From NCBI RefSeq assembly GCF_947495315.1, contig NZ_CANLYD010000006.1, positions 310,001-374,000 of the forward strand: DNA of 64,000 nucleotides, read 5' to 3'. Position 1 is the stretch's first letter. Each line of letters opens with the position of its first letter. A model generated the notes under the pieces. The model worked only from the letters and a program-made list of their open reading frames with translations, made no database searches and was not told where the DNA came from. This DNA is from an uncultured Aquimarina sp. (GTDB taxonomy: Bacteria > Bacteroidota > Bacteroidia > Flavobacteriales > Flavobacteriaceae). A program made the position numbers and the translations under genes. This document shows, piece after piece, positions 17,267 through 25,738 of the stretch.

Positions 17267-17914
17267 TTATGGTTTACGAATCATAGCTATTCCTATCCAT
17301 AAAAACCAAATTATTTGACTAACTCCAAAGATTTCTGTAAAAATATCTAATGGATAAATTGTTAGTATACCTGCAATCCCGACGAATATTCCTAATAAAG
17401 CCAAAGCTCTAGAAAATGCCTTATTATATAAGGTTATAATACTAATGAGTAATACCCAAATTCCACCAACAATCTCATTTCCACCACCAAGTCCTTCAGA
17501 AACAATACTTACACTAGACCATATTTGCATGGCATTTTCTGGTGATGTTATTCCAATTTCAATTATAGAATTGAGTCCAATATTTGTTATCATTCCGCAG
17601 GCAATTACCAATCCGACCCAAATAACACCAAAGATAAAAGCTAATTTAGATAGGTTTGGTGAATCCTTTTTTAGACGTTCATGAATTGCTAGTACTAATA
17701 CCGCTAATAATATCCCAAATAATATATAGCTAGTGAAGTTTAAAATCGATAAGGTTATGTAATTCTCAGACAGAAAAATTAATTCTTCATTAGCACTTGC
17801 ATTTTTATCAGGATATATTAAAACACCTCCATATATAATGAAAGCCATAATATAAATAATGGCTTCAAAAATTGAACATACTCCGCCTAACTTTTGTATA
17901 TTTTTTATTTCCAT
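17267..17914 (-). CDS. DUF4386 family membrane protein
   Basis: A 215-residue protein with six likely membrane helices, opening with NIQKLGGVCSIFEAIIYIMAF. The positions of the helices and the Gly-rich IVSEGLGGGNEIVGGIWVLL segment agree with DUF4386. No activity is known for the family. It is the first gene of the minus-strand operon with the quinone reductase and faces a Crp/Fnr gene across 184 nt, an arrangement in which the regulator commonly controls the divergent operon. Confidence 0.75.
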   Translation of the reverse strand: MEIKNIQKLGGVCSIFEAIIYIMAFIIYGGVLIYPDKNASANEELIFLSENYITLSILNFTSYILFGILLAVLVLAIHERLKKDSPNLSKLAFIFGVIWVGLVIACGMITNIGLNSIIEIGITSPENAMQIWSSVSIVSEGLGGGNEIVGGIWVLLISIITLYNKAFSRALALLGIFVGIAGILTIYPLDIFTEIFGVSQIIWFLWIGIAMIRKP

Positions 17915-18098
17915 TTTTTGTGTTTAGGTTATAACTTCAAAGATTATAATTTAGAAAACGAAAAGAATTGATATTTATCAAATAATGTATATGATTAGGT
18001 TTTAACCCATTATTTATTGTAAAATAAACATATCGTGGTAACAAAAATTATAGTTAATAGTCTATTCTATAACATATAAATACTATATAGACTAAAAA

Positions 18099-18662
18099 AT
18101 GCAAAACTTAATAGAGACATTTAGGGAAATTGGAAATCTCTCTAAGGAAAATGAGAAAGCATTATTTAATGCGATAGAACGTATAGAATTCCCTTCAAAA
18201 ACGATGCTTCATGAAACAGGTAAAGTATGTGATAGTATTTATTTTATTGAAAAAGGAATTGCCAGAACATTTTATTATAAAAAAGGAAAAGACATTACCT
18301 ATTGGATTGCTCCAGAAAATGAATTTGTAGGGGCAATGGCAAGTTTCTTTTCTAGAGAACCTAGTAACAAAATGGTTGAAACTATAGAATCTTGTATTCT
18401 ATGGAAATTTGAACACCATAAACTAGAACAATTATTTTCTACTAATCGTGAATTAGAGAAGGCTGCAAGATTATTTGCTAATCATGGAATTTCACTCTTA
18501 GAAAAACGATTTGATACGCTACATTTTAATACTGCAAAAGAACGTTATGACTTGTTAGTAAATCAGCAATCTGACATTTTGCAAAGAGTTCCTTTAGGAA
18601 TGATTGCTTCATATCTAGGAATTACTCAAGAAACTTTAAGTCGAATACGGCATCAAAAATAG
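18099..18662 (+). CDS. Crp/Fnr-family regulator
   Basis: A 187-residue protein with an N-terminal cyclic-nucleotide-binding beta-roll (about 10-120; IYFIEKGIARTFYYKKGKD, then IAPENEFVGAMASFF) and a C-terminal winged helix around VPLGMIASYLGITQETLSRIR. It lacks Cys clusters for an iron-sulfur centre and an obvious cAMP-phosphate Arg-Ser motif, so the ligand is unknown. In Bacteroidota such orphan Crp-like proteins often control the gene divergent to them, here the DUF4386 and quinone reductase operon. Confidence 0.9.
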   Translation: MQNLIETFREIGNLSKENEKALFNAIERIEFPSKTMLHETGKVCDSIYFIEKGIARTFYYKKGKDITYWIAPENEFVGAMASFFSREPSNKMVETIESCILWKFEHHKLEQLFSTNRELEKAARLFANHGISLLEKRFDTLHFNTAKERYDLLVNQQSDILQRVPLGMIASYLGITQETLSRIRHQK

Positions 18663-18672
18663 TTTTGGATGA

Positions 18673-18858
18673 AAATTAGAAACAAAATTATTCCCAGAAA
18701 ACGATAGGATTGGACTTTTTAATAATCAAATATCAATAAGAAACGAAATTAAAATTATTCACAAAAAACAAATTCCCTATGGTTCAGAATGGATTGAAAA
18801 TCTGGAAAATGATTTTAATTTAATGGTAGATTTTCAAAAAAATGAAATCATAAAATAA
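18673..18858 (+). pseudogene. Possible 3' remnant of an unknown gene
   Basis: After the Crp/Fnr stop, one frame stays open for 61 codons without an early ATG, with coding-like composition (for example LFNNQISIRNEIKII and IPYGSEWIENLENDFNLMV), and ends at TAA 18856-18858. It reads like the C-terminal part of a helical or beta-rich protein whose front is missing. I recognise no family. It may be only chance sequence. Confidence 0.35.
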
Positions 18859-18984
18859 GATTTAGTAGAACGGAATAAAAATCATAAGTAGATTCTGTTC
18901 TAATAAAACTGACCTAAATTTAATAACAAAAGGAAGAATTTAAGAAGTAGAATTATAACTAAATTTAGCTATTATTTACATTAA

Positions 18985-19016
18985 AAAACCTCGCATACTA
19001 AGATACGAGGCTTTTA
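18985..19016. terminator. Hairpin terminator between convergent genes
   Basis: CCTCG(C)AT at 18989-18996 pairs with AT(A)CGAGG at 19003-19010, one mismatch, flanked by AAAAA on the left and CTTTTATT on the right, so it could terminate both the Crp side and the ThuA-protein gene. Confidence 0.55.
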
Positions 19017-19109
19017 TTGAGATACTAGTTCTTCAATCTAATTTTCTGTTTTCATTATCGAAAACACGTGTAATACTTAAATAATAATTTTGATTGGCTT
19101 AACTCACTT

Positions 19110-22100
19110 TTATTCTTTTATTATCTTAAGTATTGTACTAGTCCTTTTTCCGCTTACTTTTCCATAATAAATACCTGTACTAAATTCACTTATATCTATA
19201 ATTTCATTATCGCTAGAAATTGATTTAGTAAGTACTTTACTTCCCTTGATATCATAAATTGTTATGATTGAATTTGAAGCATTTTGAATAGTAGCCGTTG
19301 TCTTTACAGGGTTTGGATATATAATTATATCGGATGTAATTTTAATAGTATCAATATCACTATTATTACTTCTCAAACTTGTATTGAATTCGATCCAGTT
19401 AACATTGAATAAATAACCACTTCCACCTGTAAATACTAAGTATACATCCTGTGTTCCACTAACATTACTAATGCCTGTGTTTACCGTAGTCCAATTCTGA
19501 AATCCACCGGTGTTACTTACATTAACAGACCCTATTAATGTTCCTGTAAGACTTCCTGTACGAACCTCTATAGTTCCTCCGGCATTTCTTGTCGCTATAC
19601 GTGCATCCATATTAGAAATACCTGAAAGATTAATATTATCAAAGCGGAGCCAATCTCCATTATTTATCCACCCCACATTTTCTCCACTTTCTGTGCTGTT
19701 TTCTGTTTGAATGCCTGACATATCATTATAATCTTCTGCTTCTAAACGAATATCTACGGTAGCTATGGGAGTTATATACCATTGTAAATTCTGACTAGAA
19801 GAACTTGAGTTCCATAGATTAACATCTCTGCCTTCTACACCTCCTGATCCGCCATTGATTGCGTATCCAGTTGCATTCCTTTTAATCAGCTTATAACCAC
19901 CATCAGCCAGAGCTATTTTTTGCCATTGTTGATTTTGATTGGTATCATTTGTTTCCCACAAGTATACGGTTTGATTATTCGCACCTCCGTCATCTCCATC
20001 AAGACTGTAATTGGTTCCATATTTCTGATAAGAATAATATCCATTTCCACGATCTATTTCGACCCAAAGTTGACCTTCATCAGAGGTGTCGGCAGAGGAG
20101 AGGGTTACATTTTGTCCATTCGTTCCGCCAGTACCTCCATCAATAGCAAATCCTGTAGCATTACGTTTGGTAATATGAACTAAAGTTTCATTTGTAGGGG
20201 AATTATCCAATATTTCGTAGTCAAAGGTTTCCCAAGTTCCATCAGCATTTCCTAAAGGAAAAAGAGTGCTGTTATCCACGTTCCAATTTGCTTGAACCCA
20301 TCCATTATTGAATAGACTTTTCAGTGCTATTTGATTAGCACCCTTTTGTTCCCATCCAAAATTCTCCCAGGTTCCTGGAGCATTACCATTTGCACGAATT
20401 GCTGCATTTGTATTCGCGCCAACTACTTGAACGTATTTATCTGTAGCTACTGATCTAAGAGCGATGCATCCGTTAGTATGCTGTTCTACATAAAACAATG
20501 CTCTATCGGCTTCTTCTCCATTGGCAATAAGATTAGAATTGGAGCTATCAATAGTAATCCACTTTTGATCACCTCCAGATTTTCTAAATGCAATTATTTC
20601 TCCTATTGGTGCATCAGTATTACAGGTTGGAGTAGAAGGATTATCACCCCATCCTAATGTTTCTAAATCCTCGGTGGGAAATTCCGTCTCAGATTTTATT
20701 CTGATATTACGATAGTATAATTCTGCACCTTCAGATTGTATTTGTATTTGACCACTAGTAACTGCATTTCCATTCCAAGTAGCATCTTGCAGTGCATTTA
20801 CCATAACACCATTTACATAATGAATCGCTCTATCACCGATTACAATAACCTCTAATAAATTCCATTGTCCATTAGGTAATTCCGGGTTTGATCCTGCTCT
20901 TATTAATGTTCCGGTATTTAGCGGAGCCATAGGTGTGAATGTCAATCCACCGTTATTCTCTGAAGGTATTAAGCCCCGAGTACCTGCTAAACCGATATAA
21001 TCTCCCAAGTCACCTTCTTGTACCTGAAACTCCAAAGAAGATTTCCAAACATCCCAAAACGATCCATGTTCTCCGTTACAGTGATAAAGAATACCACTGT
21101 CTCTTAACTGGTTTAATCTAGGTTCCCATTTTAATTCTCCCCATTTAAACTCCATACTAAGATGGTAATTCTCATATTCATTTAAAGTGGTAAGACCACC
21201 ATATACTTCTCCTGTGATATATAATTGTTTTTCTCCTTCAACTTCTATAACGGAATATACATTTCTAGGGTCATTTTCTAATCCCAGAGGAGTCCCTGAA
21301 CCATTGGTTACATTATTACTGCTACCAGGTAAACCGGTAGTAGTATGTGGTACTCCCATCCATATTTCCCAACATTCTAAATCATTTTCCAGTAAGTCTG
21401 TCCATTGATTAGTTAATGTCGCGCCACAATCATTTATAATATCTGTATCCAGTCTGTTAGCAGTCCAAAGCACCGCCTTTTCAATCATTTGCCTAAATGT
21501 TTGATTATTCTCATAAGTACTTCCATTATGACCTAGTGCAGTATAAAATGACCTTCCACCATCGAACTCTTTTAACCAAGTTATTGGACGAGTGGCATCG
21601 TAACTTTGATTACCTGTAGCTTGGACTTCTAACAGGTTTTGATTTGTGTTACTTAATTGACCTCCATTAAGCTCCCAGTAGTACCATTCTTCTTCATGTG
21701 ACCAAGTATCTCCAGCATTCCCAATGTGATCGGTAACAGGATGATTGACCAACAGATTCATAACTCCTGGTAAATTATTAGAAGTATGATTAGGACTTGT
21801 TTGAACAATTGCGCCAACTAACTCATTATACCATGGCCAAGTCGACGCAGCATTCGTACCTCTATAGGTATCGGTTGCAGAATGAAAACCAACAAAACCA
21901 CCTCCATTTTGTACAAAGGATTCCATGGCGGCTTGTTGACTATCGTTTAGAAGATCACCACCAGTTGTATTAGAAAAAACTATAACTTCATAATTGGCTA
22001 AATTTTCCGTTGTAAAAACAGATGCATCTCTTGTGGAATCTACAGACCAGGTATCATGACCGACATTAGATCCCAATTCTTCCAACATTGTGATACTGGC

Positions 22101-22247
22101 ATTTATCGCACCCGTATGTCTAAATCCATTAGTTTCATGAAAAACTAAAATATTAAAATCTTGGCCATATGTAAACTGAATCAACAAGGAAAAAAAACAG
22201 ACAGCTAACAGGAGCACTTTATTTTTAAATTGAGATATCTTTTTCAT
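19110..22247 (-). CDS. Multidomain T9SS-secreted protein: ThuA, DUF1080, lectin-like, CBM6
   Basis: A 1045-residue protein with a signal peptide to about residue 28. Residues 31-265 form a ThuA-like domain (class I amidotransferase fold; NILVFHETNGFRHTG, NGGGFVGFHSATDTY). About 285-520 is a DUF1080/3-keto-disaccharide-hydrolase-type jelly roll (SGILYHCNGEHGSFWDVW). About 548-690 looks like a fascin-type beta-trefoil, 690-835 is a ricin-like QxW module, 838-960 a CBM6 (EAEDYNDMSG), and the last 70 residues a T9SS type A sorting domain starting at IIIYPNPV. It is likely a secreted glycan-modifying enzyme with several binding modules. It follows the beta-helix gene by 19 nt in an operon. Confidence 0.88.
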   Translation of the reverse strand: MKKISQFKNKVLLLAVCFFSLLIQFTYGQDFNILVFHETNGFRHTGAINASITMLEELGSNVGHDTWSVDSTRDASVFTTENLANYEVIVFSNTTGGDLLNDSQQAAMESFVQNGGGFVGFHSATDTYRGTNAASTWPWYNELVGAIVQTSPNHTSNNLPGVMNLLVNHPVTDHIGNAGDTWSHEEEWYYWELNGGQLSNTNQNLLEVQATGNQSYDATRPITWLKEFDGGRSFYTALGHNGSTYENNQTFRQMIEKAVLWTANRLDTDIINDCGATLTNQWTDLLENDLECWEIWMGVPHTTTGLPGSSNNVTNGSGTPLGLENDPRNVYSVIEVEGEKQLYITGEVYGGLTTLNEYENYHLSMEFKWGELKWEPRLNQLRDSGILYHCNGEHGSFWDVWKSSLEFQVQEGDLGDYIGLAGTRGLIPSENNGGLTFTPMAPLNTGTLIRAGSNPELPNGQWNLLEVIVIGDRAIHYVNGVMVNALQDATWNGNAVTSGQIQIQSEGAELYYRNIRIKSETEFPTEDLETLGWGDNPSTPTCNTDAPIGEIIAFRKSGGDQKWITIDSSNSNLIANGEEADRALFYVEQHTNGCIALRSVATDKYVQVVGANTNAAIRANGNAPGTWENFGWEQKGANQIALKSLFNNGWVQANWNVDNSTLFPLGNADGTWETFDYEILDNSPTNETLVHITKRNATGFAIDGGTGGTNGQNVTLSSADTSDEGQLWVEIDRGNGYYSYQKYGTNYSLDGDDGGANNQTVYLWETNDTNQNQQWQKIALADGGYKLIKRNATGYAINGGSGGVEGRDVNLWNSSSSSQNLQWYITPIATVDIRLEAEDYNDMSGIQTENSTESGENVGWINNGDWLRFDNINLSGISNMDARIATRNAGGTIEVRTGSLTGTLIGSVNVSNTGGFQNWTTVNTGISNVSGTQDVYLVFTGGSGYLFNVNWIEFNTSLRSNNSDIDTIKITSDIIIYPNPVKTTATIQNASNSIITIYDIKGSKVLTKSISSDNEIIDISEFSTGIYYGKVSGKRTSTILKIIKE

Positions 22248-22266
22248 AATTTTTACTTTAACTAAT

Positions 22267-24984
22267 TTACTTCTTTATAATTTTTAAGATCGTTTTATCC
22301 TTTTGTGATAACACCTTAGCATAATATAAACCAGTTGGTAAATTGCTTAAATCTATAGTTTCAGTGTTATTAGCGATCGTTGCACTATATACTTTTTTAC
22401 CATTTACATCATAAATACTAATAACAGAATCTGCTGCTCTCTCAATAGTGATAGTATTTACTACTGGGTTTGGATATAACATTACTGCTTCATCTGCAGA
22501 AAGTTCTGGAGCTTTTGTATCATCAATGGATGTAATAATCCAATGTAAATTTTGTGATGTACTTGATGAATTATACAATTGTACATTTTGGCCATTCGTG
22601 CCATTAGAACCTCCATCAAGGGCATAACCAGAAGCATTACGCTTGATAAGCTTATAGGCTCCTCCGCCTACAGCTACTTTTTGCCACTGTTGGTTTTGGT
22701 TATTTTCTCCACAAGTCCATAAATATACGTTCTGTCTATCGGCTCCTCCGCCATTACCATCAATACAATAATTGGTGCCTTGCTTTTGGTAGGAGTAATA
22801 GCCATTACCACGATCAATCTCAATCCACTTTTGGTTGACATTGTTTTGATTGGCCTCCCATAGATATATATTCTGTCCATCAGCACCGCCACCCATACCA
22901 TCAATAGCAAAGTCTGGTGCGTTACGCTTGGTAATATGTACAATATTCGTTGTATTCACCTCAGTAATGGTGAAAGACTCCCAAGAACCATCTGAACTGG
23001 TACTCATAAAACGAACTAAACCTTCTCTGTTGACCTGCAAACGTTGACGTCCGGCAGGACCATCTGGCAAGGTTAAGAAATGAGTGTCTGAACTGGCTCC
23101 TTGCGTAAAATTATAATACGTGAAAGAGCCGGAATTAGCAGTTGCTTGCATGTCAGCAAACTCAGTGTTATCAGTCCTAAGCCTAGGGAGAGAACCTCCT
23201 GCTGCTCGTTGTATATGCCATGATCCATTTCCTTTAGCAATAAACTTCCATTCTACATCGTCTCCCGTAGTATCCGTTGAGGTGGTGTACGGTTCTTCAC
23301 TTGATCCATTAGCAGCTAATCGTAAATTATGTATAGGCACATCAATGTAATAAGTTTTATTTGGGTCTGGATCGAAAGAAGAATCATTACAAGCTGTAAC
23401 ATTAGTTCCAAGTGAAGCACATTCACACGGTTCTTGATTAAGGCTCGATACATTAATCACTGTATTGGATCCATTGCTAGAATCAATTACATTTCCAATG
23501 GAATAAATCGTTGAATTTGTAACATTACTAGATAATGTAATTGACTGCTTAGTCATATTACAAAGTAAAAGTCCAGAAGTAGCTTGATTACCTACCTTTA
23601 TAACCAAGTCTTCATCAAGAGCTTGCCCATCACGTTTCCATAAACGAAGTTTATGATCACTACCACTAATAAGCGCAAGTGCTGTTGACCCTTGAGGACG
23701 CATATAACCATTATCTGGATCAAGTATTTCCATATCTGCTGTAACCTCTTTACGAGCACCAGCGAGTTCCAAAACCGTGGAGTATGCTGCATCAGCTTGT
23801 ATATTCTTAACAACAGCATAAGAAGGAATATCCAAAGCACTAGCATCACCCTCACCTCCGTTACTACTATTCCAAGCACCATTACAAGCAGGAACACCAT
23901 GTCCTGCAGTACCCTTAATTGTCATACCATCAATTTCAAGGCCTTTACTTGCAATACCAAGTGCAACGCCACTGCGAGCTCCTATCACATAAGCATTACG
24001 AATTATAAGGTTTTCAATAAGATCTTGATTATATCCACGAAAAGCATCTTCAGTTAAACTAAATTGATAATTGTTACGAATAGGAGATGCCTGAAATCCA
24101 CTATCTAAACTTTGGCATTGATCTAGGTTATCAGTGTCAAAATAATCAAAGAAGACATTGTTATCTGAAGTTCCTGTTAAAACCGTTCCGTTATAGTTTA
24201 GTCCAAAAGGCACACCATTCCTATCGATTCCGTCAATACCATTTGCTCTAAGATCATTAGTTGATCTAGATTCTGCAATAACAGTAGCATTTTCTATGAC
24301 AACATTGTTAATTGGTCCATCAAAGAATAAAGTATGACCAAATGCACTATGATCAACTAAAACATTATTGAAAGTACTGTTAGTTAATTTTTTTAAGACA
24401 ACACCACTCTTTTTGCCAAGACGTGACCCTGGTAGCATACCAGTACTACTTCCTGTTTTTCCATAGAGAGATCCAAAACCATAAGGGTGAGAGTAACGAG
24501 CTTTTAAGGTAAGGTTTTCAAAATGATGTTCACTACCTGTAATTTCCAATACAACTCCTCCGGAAACATGAATATATACACCATAAGTATCGTTGTTTCC
24601 TGGTAACTCCTGTAAATTAAAACCAAGCCAGGTATTATTTGTACCTCCAAGTCTTACAAGAGTTCCATGTGCCAAATTTGGCATTTCATTTATTATTGTT
24701 GAGTCAAACGTAAATGTTACTCCAGTTAAGTCGAATATGTTATTGTTTCCTGTAAAGTCGAAAAGTCCTGGCCAAGAACCCCGTGTGCGAACAATCCAAT
24801 TTCCACCCTCGAACAATGTTTTTGTTGAAGAAGAAATGTGGTATGTGCCAGGAGCCATTTTAATATTTTGATTACTAGCATCCTGAAGTTCAATAAACTC
24901 TTCAAGACTCGAAATGGTTCTCTGGGCAAGAATGACTTGCGAAACGATTAGGCTAAATAAAAAGAATAATACTGTTTTTTTCAT
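22267..24984 (-). CDS. Secreted right-handed beta-helix protein with ricin-like module and T9SS tail
   Basis: A 905-residue protein with a signal peptide ending in ILAQ. Residues about 22-520 are a right-handed parallel beta-helix with many Asn-rich rungs (NNIFDLTGVTF, HHFENLTLKARYSHPYGFG), as in polysaccharide lyases and related enzymes, though I cannot assign a PL family. A beta-trefoil-like region follows (about 530-680), then a QxW ricin-like module nearly identical in design to that of the next gene, and a T9SS sorting domain (MLYPNPVVNTITIERAADS). It starts a two-gene operon. Its substrate is probably a polysaccharide, by fold and neighbours only. Confidence 0.82.
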   Translation of the reverse strand: MKKTVLFFLFSLIVSQVILAQRTISSLEEFIELQDASNQNIKMAPGTYHISSSTKTLFEGGNWIVRTRGSWPGLFDFTGNNNIFDLTGVTFTFDSTIINEMPNLAHGTLVRLGGTNNTWLGFNLQELPGNNDTYGVYIHVSGGVVLEITGSEHHFENLTLKARYSHPYGFGSLYGKTGSSTGMLPGSRLGKKSGVVLKKLTNSTFNNVLVDHSAFGHTLFFDGPINNVVIENATVIAESRSTNDLRANGIDGIDRNGVPFGLNYNGTVLTGTSDNNVFFDYFDTDNLDQCQSLDSGFQASPIRNNYQFSLTEDAFRGYNQDLIENLIIRNAYVIGARSGVALGIASKGLEIDGMTIKGTAGHGVPACNGAWNSSNGGEGDASALDIPSYAVVKNIQADAAYSTVLELAGARKEVTADMEILDPDNGYMRPQGSTALALISGSDHKLRLWKRDGQALDEDLVIKVGNQATSGLLLCNMTKQSITLSSNVTNSTIYSIGNVIDSSNGSNTVINVSSLNQEPCECASLGTNVTACNDSSFDPDPNKTYYIDVPIHNLRLAANGSSEEPYTTSTDTTGDDVEWKFIAKGNGSWHIQRAAGGSLPRLRTDNTEFADMQATANSGSFTYYNFTQGASSDTHFLTLPDGPAGRQRLQVNREGLVRFMSTSSDGSWESFTITEVNTTNIVHITKRNAPDFAIDGMGGGADGQNIYLWEANQNNVNQKWIEIDRGNGYYSYQKQGTNYCIDGNGGGADRQNVYLWTCGENNQNQQWQKVAVGGGAYKLIKRNASGYALDGGSNGTNGQNVQLYNSSSTSQNLHWIITSIDDTKAPELSADEAVMLYPNPVVNTITIERAADSVISIYDVNGKKVYSATIANNTETIDLSNLPTGLYYAKVLSQKDKTILKIIKK

Positions 24985-25013
24985 AATTTGTGTATGTTAG
25001 TAAGATCATGTAC

Positions 25014-25045
25014 TTTCTATTGTTTCAATTTTTTTACAATAGAAA
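25014..25045. promoter_or_regulatory. Inverted repeat upstream of the beta-helix operon
   Basis: TTTCTATTGT (25014-25023) and ACAATAGAAA (25036-25045) are perfect 10-bp arms around 12 nt, 30-61 nt upstream of the start at 24984. It could be a leader hairpin or an operator. A similar repeat (TTCATATTGT/ACAATATGAA) lies upstream of the gene at 60550-63801. Confidence 0.45.
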
Positions 25046-25069
25046 CATTTTGCGCCCCCTTTAATTTTA

Positions 25070-25363
25070 TCATAGTAAATACGTCATATCGATAGTATTA
25101 CCAGATCCTATACAATTAATAACTCTTGAAGTACTTGGTAAATACTCTAGATAATGGGTAACCGATTCCAAAATAATCTCTTGATTATTGTTTAGAAATG
25201 GTCTTTGAAATTCTTTTAATGAATTGACAACGGTTGTTTGTGCATGTTTAGAATAAACAGGATACGACGAAACCATTAGAATAATCAGTATTGTATAATG
25301 GTAATCTTGTTTTAGTTTTTTGTAGCTTATTTTCAATAGGCAATGAGGGCGTATAGCTTTCAT
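25070..25363 (-). pseudogene. 5' fragment of the beta-helix gene at 25739-27820
   Basis: From the ATG at 25363 the frame encodes about 97 residues that match the N-terminus of the 25739-27820 protein: a leader with KLKQDYHYTILIILM, then AQTTVVNSLKEFQ, NNNQEIILE and INCIGSGNTIDMT, after which the match ends and a stop follows. The homologous DNA runs from about 25084 to 25571 and includes the promoter region. The product would be an exported stub without the helix domain. I regard it as the residue of a duplication rather than a working gene. Confidence 0.85.
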
Positions 25364-25406
25364 TAGGTAGTTTTGGTTAATAGGCTTTAGGAGATTAACC
25401 AAATAA

Positions 25407-25422
25407 AATTGGTCAACCAATT
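25407..25422. promoter_or_regulatory. Palindrome AATTGGT-CA-ACCAATT (copy 1)
   Basis: Seven-bp arms around CA, about 45 nt upstream of the start of the fragment gene. The same 16 bp occur at 27864-27879. The TGGTnnACCA core resembles operators of FadR-type GntR regulators, an analogy only. In this copy a second repeat, TTTGGTTAAT/ATTAACCAAA (about 25371-25403), lies beside it. Confidence 0.6.
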
Positions 25423-25738
25423 ATCTAATATATATAACTATTTAGTATTGCAGAACTGTTTTTTAGAATTCGTAAGCAATCTTTTAGAATATGATGGTAA
25501 TGCAATGAAATCAAAGACTTAAATCATTCCAATTCGAATATTTTACCTGTATTGATCTTACTTATGAAATTTTAGTAAGAAATAAACGTATCGAAATCAA
25601 ACTACCTTTTGTATAATTCTCTATAATTTCTAAATAATCATACCAATCTATTTTATAGCTTAGTTTTCAGATTATCAAATTGTTGCCAAAACGAATAAGT
25701 AGAGTAGTATAATGTAGTTTATCGTTTGTTTAGTTTGC
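25421..25738. other. Intergenic region, mostly a duplicated promoter segment
   Basis: Most of 25421-25571 is a diverged copy of 27880-28029, including the shared TTTTAGAATTCGTA and the ATTGATCTTACTTATGAAAT segments. The rest, 25572-25738, shows no gene and no strong hairpin. Confidence 0.7.

Noticed and set aside
19920-20183. Plus-strand ORFs in the ThuA-protein gene
   Set aside because: They are antisense to the ricin-like module and arise from its repetitive sequence; their composition is not protein-like.
23598-24057. ORFs on both strands in other frames within the beta-helix gene
   Set aside because: They overlap a long frame with clear beta-helix rungs, so they are shadows.
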